Shown in pieces: positions 58,766 to 64,000 of a stretch of DNA of 64,000 nt. Positions within the stretch are counted from its first letter, which is position 1; the number at the start of each line of letters is the position of its first letter. A program made the translations under genes and the position numbers. This DNA is from Moraxella bovoculi 237. GTDB taxonomy: Bacteria; Pseudomonadota; Gammaproteobacteria; Pseudomonadales; Moraxellaceae. The stretch covers positions 1-64,000 of the forward strand of contig NZ_AOMT01000025.1 of assembly GCF_000696305.2 (NCBI RefSeq). Reading direction: 5' to 3'. The notes under the pieces are model-generated. The model was given only the letters and a program-made list of their open reading frames with translations, was not told the DNA's origin and made no database searches.

Positions 58766-59692
58766 TCAATGAGCGGTTTTGCCTGTCATTTTTTTGAGCA
58801 GTACATAGAACGCAAGGACGATCAATCCAGCTAATAGACCGACGATACCATTATAGGCAGTTTCGGTTAATCCGCCAAACACACCTGAGAGCGCTGCCAG
58901 GTCTTCGGCTTGATGATGTAGGATGTCGATGCCGTGTACCAAGATACCACCACCGACCAAGAACATGGCAAGCGTCCCAGCGATGGATAAGAATTTCATG
59001 AGTTTCGGGGCAAAAGCTAGCAGACCACGACCAAGTTTTTGACTGCCTGCGCCAGGCTTTTGAGTGAGGCTTAGACCGACGTCGTCAATTTTTACGATCA
59101 GTGCAACCAGACCATAAACACCCGCTGTCATCAAGATGGCGATGGCAGATAAGGCCAGAGCTTTGGTTTGTAATGTGCTGGCAGTCATGACGCCAAGCGA
59201 GATAACGACAATCTCAGCAGACAAGATGAAGTCAGTACGAATGGCGCCTTTGATTTTTTCTTTTTCGAGTGCAACCAAGTCAACTGATTCATCAGCGTTC
59301 GCTGCCAAGCGTTCGGCATGCGCATCTTCGTCATCTAGGTCATGAGGCAGCAGTTGAGGTGCGAATTTATGAACGATTTTCTCAGCGCCTTCAAAGCACA
59401 AAAACAAACCGCCAATCATCAAAAGCGGTGTAATTAACCAAGCCGCTACCGCACTGATAATGAGTGCAGCAGGTACCAAGATTAACTTATTGACGAACGA
59501 GCCTTTTGCCACCGCCCAGACAACGACCAGCTCGCGATCTGCACGCACGCCGGTTACTTGTTGGGCGTTTAGTGCTAGGTCGTCACCCAATACGCCTGCA
59601 GTTTTTTTGGTGGCAAGTTTAGTCATCGTTGCCACGTCATCTAGGATGGTACTGATGTCATCAAGTAACATCAATAAACTGCCACCAGCCAT
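58766..59692 (-). CDS. DUF808 family inner-membrane protein (YedI-like)
   Basis: A 308-residue protein with about six hydrophobic segments. The diagnostic N-terminus is MAGGSLLMLLDDISTILDDVATMTKLATKKTAGVLGDDLALNAQQV, and a repeated Asp-rich soluble stretch lies near 118-135. The family is common in proteobacteria and its function is unknown. It is divergent from the lipoprotein gene across 253 AT-rich bases. Confidence 0.85.
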   Translation of the reverse strand: MAGGSLLMLLDDISTILDDVATMTKLATKKTAGVLGDDLALNAQQVTGVRADRELVVVWAVAKGSFVNKLILVPAALIISAVAAWLITPLLMIGGLFLCFEGAEKIVHKFAPQLLPHDLDDEDAHAERLAANADESVDLVALEKEKIKGAIRTDFILSAEIVVISLGVMTASTLQTKALALSAIAILMTAGVYGLVALIVKIDDVGLSLTQKPGAGSQKLGRGLLAFAPKLMKFLSIAGTLAMFLVGGGILVHGIDILHHQAEDLAALSGVFGGLTETAYNGIVGLLAGLIVLAFYVLLKKMTGKTAH

Positions 59693-59945
59693 AGGAACTC
59701 CAAATTGTTAATTTTTTAAGGTTATTTTGGTTAAAATTTGACACATTATACTCATCTCTTGTTAAAAAATTTGTAAAGTTTGGTAGTCGTGCATTGATGT
59801 TGATATATTTTAATAAAAATCTTTAATATGTAATTTAATTCTTATGAAAATTGTGGGATTTTGTGGCATAATAAGCGGATAACTGTGATTATCTGGCTGA
59901 GATTTTTGGCCTGATCTTGATGTTTTAATATTATTTGGAGATATT

Positions 59946-60266
59946 ATGAAAGTTCAAGTTTTGGTAGCGGCATTGGCTGCAGCGGTACTGGTATCAGCGT
60001 GTGGTGACAAGCATGAAAAAGTCCATGCTGTTGATAAAGTGGCAGAGGCAGAAGCGGCCGCCATCGAAAAAGCCCCAAAGGCTGAAGAAGTGAAGTTCGA
60101 CGACCACGGTCAGCCAACATTTGCTGAAGCATCTGGTGCGACCACTACAACGCCCACAACTGATTCAGACACTAAAGCTACTGATGCTGCTCCTGTAGCA
60201 GATGCAGCAACAGCTGAAGCTGACAAAGCTGCTACAGATGCTGCCGCTACTACTGAAAGCAAATAA
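59946..60266 (+). CDS. Small Ala/Thr-rich lipoprotein of unknown function
   Basis: A 106-residue predicted lipoprotein: signal peptide with lipobox VSAC (Cys at 19), then a low-complexity hydrophilic tail in which Ala, Thr, Asp and Lys dominate (residues 60-106 largely repeats of A, T, D). No fold is expected. A TTTGGAG ribosome site supports the start. A second unrelated small lipoprotein lies beyond rpsU. Confidence 0.75.
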   Translation: MKVQVLVAALAAAVLVSACGDKHEKVHAVDKVAEAEAAAIEKAPKAEEVKFDDHGQPTFAEASGATTTTPTTDSDTKATDAAPVADAATAEADKAATDAAATTESK

Positions 60267-60306
60267 TAAATTGTTCTAATTTATCCAAATTATGCGCAGA
60301 TTTTGA

Positions 60307-60335
60307 TTGTATTTTGTCTGTGCATCATTTATAAT
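60307..60335 (+). promoter_or_regulatory. Candidate promoter of rpsU
   Basis: TTGTAT (60307-60312) is separated by 17 bases from a perfect TATAAT (60330-60335). It would give a leader of about 145 bases, which contains a hairpin TTGTCT-T-AGC/GCT-AGACAA (60343-60352 with 60362-60370). Two overlapping TATAAT boxes at 60434-60444 are an alternative -10. Confidence 0.45.
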
Positions 60336-60487
60336 ATTGCGCTTGTCTTAGCTTGATTTTGGCTAGACAATCCGCCCAGCGGAAATAACCATCCCGATTT
60401 GAGCTGATGCCCACGCCCAAGACCGTGACGCTATATAATATAATACAGCCTGATCGATGCCATCCGTCTTGTTATTAGGAGTGTCCC

Positions 60488-60703
60488 ATGCCTTTAGTTA
60501 AGGTTAAAGAGAACGAACCAGTTGATATCGCTATCCGTCGCTTCAAGCGCGCGTGTGAAAAAGCAGGTGTATTGGCTGACGTTCGTAAAAAAGAATTCTT
60601 CGAAAAGCCAACACAAGAACGTAAGCGCAAAAAAGCCGCTGCTGTTAAGCGTTACAAGAAAAAAGTATGGCGCGAGCAAGTTCGCACAGTACGTAAATAC
60701 TAA
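60488..60703 (+). CDS. rpsU: Ribosomal protein bS21
   Basis: Small-subunit protein needed for initiation, 71 residues, the same length as E. coli S21. It is highly basic, with [23 protein letters not shown] at the start and the Arg/Lys-rich helix near 38-60. In this genome dnaG and rpoD do not follow it, unlike the classic macromolecular synthesis operon. Confidence 0.96.
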   Translation: MPLVKVKENEPVDIAIRRFKRACEKAGVLADVRKKEFFEKPTQERKRKKAAAVKRYKKKVWREQVRTVRKY

Positions 60704-60730
60704 TCTATATAACAAGATTTTTATTGATAA

Positions 60731-60757
60731 AACCTCGAATTAGTTCGGGGTTTTTTT
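60731..60757 (+). terminator. Intrinsic terminator of rpsU
   Basis: AACCTCGAA (60731-60739) pairs with TTCGGGGTT (60744-60752, one T-G pair) around TTAG, followed by more T residues. Confidence 0.92.
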
Positions 60758-60777
60758 GAGTAGATTGAATGCTAAAT

Positions 60778-60807
60778 AAAAAAACCTGCCATTAGGCAGG
60801 TTTTTTT
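60778..60807. terminator. Terminator of the downstream small lipoprotein gene
   Basis: A 13-bp perfect stem AAAAAAACCTGCC/GGCAGGTTTTTTT with an ATTA loop. On the minus strand it lies just after the stop codon of the lipoprotein at 60819. Confidence 0.9.
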
Positions 60808-60818
60808 GAATGCCATGA

Positions 60819-61106
60819 TTATTCGGCAGCTGCTTCAGCAGGCTGTGCGATCTCGTCATGCTTAACAGTAGAGTCAGCAGTTGGACGCTGTGCGCCAGCT
60901 TCTTGAGTTTGTTGCATGTCAGCCAAGGCTGCTTCATGTTTTGCTTCGTGGTCATATTCTGGACCTTCACCTACTGGATATTCGGTGCTTTCTACTTGAG
61001 AGAAATTGCTTTGTTTGTAGAAAATTTTGTCAGAAGCTTTGGTCATTGCGTTACAGCCAGTCAGTACAACTGCAGTACAGATTGTGCTTAGAGCTAGTAG
61101 TTTCAT
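60819..61106 (-). CDS. Small lipoprotein of unknown function
   Basis: A 95-residue predicted lipoprotein with lipobox LTGC (Cys at 18). The mature part is polar, with Glu, Ala, His and Gln prominent and an alanine-rich end. No domain is recognised. Position, convergent with rpsU and divergent from efeO, gives no functional clue. Confidence 0.75.
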   Translation of the reverse strand: MKLLALSTICTAVVLTGCNAMTKASDKIFYKQSNFSQVESTEYPVGEGPEYDHEAKHEAALADMQQTQEAGAQRPTADSTVKHDEIAQPAEAAAE

Positions 61107-61246
61107 GGGTTTGATTCCTAAAAATGGATGAAAAAGGGTTAATTAAAAGGATTATAGCAAAGTTTAAAATCATAGAAAAGATACAGATACGTTTTTGATA
61201 CAAAACTTTAATCTAAGACTTGATTGCATAAATTTTACAAAGATTA

Positions 61247-61275
61247 TTGATTGCCCTGCAATTTGGGCGTATAAT
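61247..61275 (+). promoter_or_regulatory. Promoter of efeO
   Basis: TTGATT (61247-61252) is followed after exactly 17 bases by a perfect TATAAT (61270-61275). The predicted start of transcription falls within the Fur-type site just downstream. Confidence 0.78.
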
Positions 61276-61278
61276 TTA

Positions 61279-61294
61279 AATAAGAATTGTTATT
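61279..61294. promoter_or_regulatory. Fur-type operator at the efeO promoter
   Basis: AATAAGAATTGTTATT is a 16-base near-perfect palindrome with one unmatched pair (G against G). It resembles Fur boxes in AT-rich gammaproteobacteria and covers the region from about -1 to +12 of the efeO promoter, where a bound repressor would block transcription. Confidence 0.65.
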
Positions 61295-61323
61295 AATATT
61301 ATCTATTTTTTATGGGAGATTTT

Positions 61324-62223
61324 ATGAAAGCATCAATCCGCCTGTCTGTTCTGTCTTTAGCGTTGACCCTTGCCCTAACCGCCTGCCAAAAGCCTGCCGA
61401 ACCAAAAGCTGATCAACCCGCCCAAACGACCGACACTAAAGCCGAGCAACCTGCTGAGCCTGCCAAAACCGAACAAACTGCCGAGTCCGCCCAAGTGGAC
61501 TTATCTGCCGAAACCGCCGAATACAAACAATGGGTAGAAGGGCAAATTGACAATCTGCTTGCCGATACCGAAAAATTTGTCGGCTTTTTAAAAGAAGGTA
61601 AATTGGACGAAGCCAAAGCGATTTATCCCTTGGCTCGTATGTATTTTGAACGCAGTGAGCCGATTGTCGAGAGTTTTGGCGACTTAGACCCACGCATTGA
61701 TAACCGTGAAGCCGACCTTGAGCAAGGCGAAAAATGGACGGGCTTTCACGCCATTGAAAAAATCCTATGGACACAAAACACCACCCAAGGTACCGAAGAG
61801 CTTGCCGACCAGCTCATCGCTGACATCAAAGAGCTAAGAGCTAAAATTCCCACCGCCGAAGTTACGCCCGAGCTTATGATTCAAGGGTCGGTGGATTTGT
61901 TGAATGAAGTTTCCACCACCAAAATCACAGGCGAGGAGGAGATTTTTTCAAAAACCGACCTTTATGACTTTAAGGCAAACGTTGAAGGGGCAGAAAAGAT
62001 TTTTGAAATTTTAAAACCCAAACTTACCGCCAAAAATCCTGAACTGGTTAAGACCTTAGAGGAGCGGTTTAAAGCGGTGAATGATTTGTTGGATAAATAC
62101 AAAGTGGACGACAAGGATTATAAGCCTTATACCGACTTAACTGATGAGAACACCAAAGAGCTTGCCGAAGCAGTGAACAAACTTGGCGAACCACTTGGGC
62201 AAATGGGCATTGTCATGGAATAA
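61324..62223 (+). CDS. efeO: EfeO/EfeM-type imelysin lipoprotein (iron uptake)
   Basis: Periplasmic M75/imelysin-domain protein of the Efe ferrous iron system. ATG 61324 (MKASIRLSVLSLALTLALTAC) gives 299 residues with a lipobox LTAC (Cys at 21), a low-complexity Ala/Pro/Thr linker to about 60, and an imelysin domain with the metal motif GFHAIEKILW near 140. The N-terminal cupredoxin domain of E. coli EfeO is missing, so it is the shorter EfeM-like form. It lies under a Fur-type site and upstream of efeB. Confidence 0.88.
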   Translation: MKASIRLSVLSLALTLALTACQKPAEPKADQPAQTTDTKAEQPAEPAKTEQTAESAQVDLSAETAEYKQWVEGQIDNLLADTEKFVGFLKEGKLDEAKAIYPLARMYFERSEPIVESFGDLDPRIDNREADLEQGEKWTGFHAIEKILWTQNTTQGTEELADQLIADIKELRAKIPTAEVTPELMIQGSVDLLNEVSTTKITGEEEIFSKTDLYDFKANVEGAEKIFEILKPKLTAKNPELVKTLEERFKAVNDLLDKYKVDDKDYKPYTDLTDENTKELAEAVNKLGEPLGQMGIVME

Positions 62224-62235
62224 TCCACAAGCCAC

Positions 62236-62266
62236 AAAAAGCACCGATAAGACATGGGTGCTTTTT
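62236..62266 (+). terminator. Intrinsic terminator after efeO
   Basis: AAAAAGCACC (62236-62245) pairs exactly with GGTGCTTTTT (62257-62266) around an 11-base loop. It would separate efeO from efeB unless read through. Confidence 0.85.
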
Positions 62267-62309
62267 GTATTTTTATACACCTAACGAATTTGATATTTGC
62301 CACAGGCTT

Positions 62310-62368
62310 TGTAGGGACTGCTTCGATAACATACCAATTTTTATAGGAGTGCACAGCACGCCCCTACA
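62310..62368. repeat. Short palindromic element with TGTAGGG/CCCCTACA ends (copy 1)
   Basis: A 59-base stretch begins TGTAGGG (62310-62316) and ends CCCCTACA (62361-62368). Its right end also folds as an imperfect local hairpin (TATAGGAGTGCA with the CGCCCCTACA side). The same ends occur at 63729-63793, on the other side of efeB, and were not noticed elsewhere in the window. Confidence 0.6.
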
Positions 62369-62434
62369 CCCAAACATTATTACATTTGTGGTAATTTTAA
62401 AGTTTCTTGGATACAAATGACAAAAGGAGCAATC

Positions 62435-63691
62435 ATGACCAACCGCCGAGCTTTCTTGGGAAAAATGGGAGCGACTGCCTTGATTGGGGCAGGGGCATTG
62501 ACCGCTTGCAACAACGCCCAAAACCAAATCACTGCCCCCACCGCTAAGGGCAATCCTGACAGCCAAACACCGCCCAATCCATTTGCTGAGATGACTTATG
62601 ATTTTTATGGCACGCACCAAGCAGGCATTACCACGCCCGTTCAGCACCATGTGTATTTTTTGGTGGCGGAGTTACACAACACCAATGTTGATGAGATTCG
62701 CCAAATGTTTAAGGATTGGACGGAGTATTCTGCCAAATTGACCCAAGGCAAAAACATCAAACCCTATGACAAAAATCCCCACTTACCGCCTGCCGACACA
62801 GGCGAAGCGGACAGCTTGGGGGCGTATGGGCTGACTTTGACGTTTGGGATAAGTCCGTCATTTTTGGAGAAATTGGGTTTGTCGGACAAGGCACCGCCAG
62901 AATTTAGCGACTTGCCCAAATTCCCCCAAGACTAGATCCGCCCTGAGTTGTCAGGGGGCGATATTTGCATACAGGCGTGTAGCGAGGACCCGCAGGTCGC
63001 CTTTCATGCCGTGCGTCAGCTTGTCCGCCAAGCTCGTTCGCTCATTACGATGAAATGGTCGCAGTCAGGCTACAACAGCTTTGATAATGGGGCGGATACC
63101 CCACGCAATCTGTTTGGCTTTAAGGACGGCACCGCCAACAAAACCACGTTGGACGATACCGAAAAATGGCTGTGGGCAAAAGGCTCGGACAAGACTGCAT
63201 GGTTTGACGGTGGGACGTATCTTGTGGCACGGATTATCCAAATGCACTTGGAGACGTGGGACAGAACGAGCCTAGTCGGGCAAGAGAACACCTTTGGCAG
63301 ACACCGAGACACAGGGGCGAGCATTGGCAAAACGGGTGAGTTTGATGAGTTTGATGTTAATGAAAAAGACGATAGGGGTAATTTTGTCATTGCCGAGCCG
63401 ACTCACATGGGGCTTGCCAAACGCACGGGGCTACAAATGCTTAGACGTTCGTTTTCGTACAGTAGCGGTATTGATGTCAAGACAGGGCAGTTTAATGCAG
63501 GGCTACTTTTTATCTCTTTTCAAAAATCGCCCATGCAGTTTAGCGTGATTCAAAATGCGTTTGGCAATACCGACAAAATGACCGAATACACCACGCATAT
63601 CGGCAGCGGATTGTTTGCGTGTTTTGGTGGGGTAAGGCAGGTGAGTATTTGGGGCAAAGGTTGTTTGGGGGTTAAATTTATTGAAAAATAG
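62435..63691 (+). pseudogene. efeB: efeB, Tat-exported Dyp-type haem peroxidase interrupted by an in-frame TAG
   Basis: The frame from ATG 62435 to the stop at 63691 encodes 418 codons of a DyP peroxidase with one internal TAG at 62933-62935 (codon 167). The N-terminus has a twin-arginine signal (TNRRAFLGKMGATALIGAGA) ending in a lipobox LTAC. Downstream of the TAG the frame resumes IRPELSGGDICIQ, then NLFGFKDGTANKT, ENTFGRHRDTGASIGKTGEFD and the haem-ligand region EPTHMGLAKRTG, all DyP hallmarks. The family usually has DQ or DQL/IRPE at the break, so a CAG to TAG change explains it. Peroxidase activity should be lost unless the codon is suppressed or a sequencing error. An AAAGGAG ribosome site precedes the start. 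Confidence 0.9.
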
Positions 63692-63907
63692 GTATTATTC
63701 AATCAAGATGTATCCTAAAGTTTGGACGTGTAGGGGCAATTTATTCGCCCAGAAATCAACGCTTTAACAGGGTAAATGTAATTTACCCCTACAAATCTAC
63801 CTAAAAGTATAGTCAATTAACAATGCCAAAAAAGATTAGGGTAATTTATTTGCCCTTATCTTTAAAATCCGATAAACCATTTGAATGTTATTAAAAAAGG
63901 CAAAACA
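63692..63907. other. Intergenic region downstream of efeB
   Basis: No gene is visible. It holds the second TGTAGGGG/CCCCTACA element (63729-63793) and a partial copy at about 63838-63856 (AGGGTAATTTATTTGCCCT), whose core matches the GGGCAATTTATTCGCCC-like part of the full element. No convincing terminator or promoter was found. Confidence 0.55.
63729..63793. repeat. Short palindromic element with TGTAGGGG/CCCCTACA ends (copy 2)
   Basis: A 65-base stretch begins TGTAGGGG (63729-63736) and ends CCCCTACA (63786-63793). The inverted similarity continues inward: the left end reads GGGGCAATTTATTCGCCC and the right end, read on the minus strand, GGGGTAAATTACATTTACCC. It could be a non-autonomous miniature element or a REP-like sequence. 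Confidence 0.65.
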
Positions 63908-64000
63908 ATGAAAATTTATCAACCATTATCCATTTTTCTGCTTTTCTTTATTTGTCCCCCCTAATCTCTTATACCAATGTTAATAATGAAAAATTAAATT
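63908..64000 (+). CDS. Start of a signal-peptide gene with a C6 tract, currently out of frame; cut by window edge
   Basis: ATG 63908 follows an AAAAAAGG ribosome site 7 bases upstream and opens a typical signal sequence (MKIYQPLSIFLLFFICPP). The frame meets TAA at 63962 right after six C residues (63956-63961). One more C would continue as LISYTNVNNEKLN to the end of the window without a stop, whereas one fewer C soon reaches a stop. The tract could be a phase-variation switch, a fixed frameshift or a base-count error. By position it might be another Efe or iron-uptake component, but no domain is visible. Confidence 0.45.

Noticed and set aside
62417-63691. Reading efeB as two separate genes, the second starting at a TTG near 62948
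   Set aside because: Both parts are in the same frame, and together they make one DyP peroxidase. The second part has no ribosome site or family-like N-terminus, so a single interrupted gene is the simpler explanation.

Overview
This window looks like an ordinary housekeeping stretch of a Moraxellaceae chromosome, most likely Moraxella. That is inferred from protein resemblance: a response regulator and kinase very like Acinetobacter BfmR/BfmS, an AT-leaning gammaproteobacterial gene set, and operons such as birA-coaX, dksA-gluQ and cmoA-cmoB. There are no rRNA genes, phages, insertion sequences or CRISPR arrays. The one RNA gene is a tRNA-Phe. Accessory signals sit at the two ends: a simple-sequence repeat at 1-50, and an iron-uptake cluster with a broken gene, small palindromic repeats and a homopolymer tract at about 61-64 kb.

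Layout. 0-3 kb: methionine ABC importer metN-metI-metQ (minus). 3-9.7 kb: a 2-hydroxyacid dehydrogenase, the RNA polymerase recycling ATPase rapA with a small tautomerase gene, comM and gph. 10-15 kb: a highly expressed-looking beta-barrel protein with a structured leader, tRNA-Phe, ispA, mutY, a secreted non-specific endonuclease, a small unknown gene and a DUF2147 protein. 15-20 kb: PII protein, murD, ftsW, gluQ, dksA. 20-24 kb: zinc regulon zur-znuC-znuB-cpdA divergent from znuA, with a clear Zur-type palindrome between them. 24-32 kb: the complete F-type ATP synthase operon atpIBEFHAGDC. 32-36 kb: bfmR-bfmS separated by a strong terminator, then a convergent, unpartnered EnvZ-like kinase. 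36-38.6 kb: rpsP-rimM-trmD-rplS, where rplS has its own promoter and folded leader. 38.6-51 kb: a thioesterase-like protein, uvrC, a YitT protein, a ubiquinone-type hydroxylase, apbE, lgt-thyA-folA, rppH, osmC-MAPEG, birA-coaX and a TauE/SafE permease. 51-59.7 kb: smc, msrA, cmoA-cmoB, DUF2788, a SPOR protein and DUF808. 59.9-64 kb: two small lipoproteins around rpsU, then the Fur-type efeO promoter, efeO, and efeB interrupted by an in-frame amber codon.

The genes mostly serve core metabolism: ATP synthesis, translation and tRNA modification, folate and dTMP synthesis, envelope assembly, and metal and methionine uptake. No clearly new multi-gene system is visible. The observations most worth checking are: the amber-interrupted efeB flanked by two 59-65 bp elements sharing TGTAGGG/CCCCTACA ends; a signal-peptide gene at the right edge that would be switched on by one extra C in a C6 tract; the strong terminator between bfmR and bfmS; the folded rplS leader; the hairpin between atpD and atpC; and a palindrome lying on the metN promoter.
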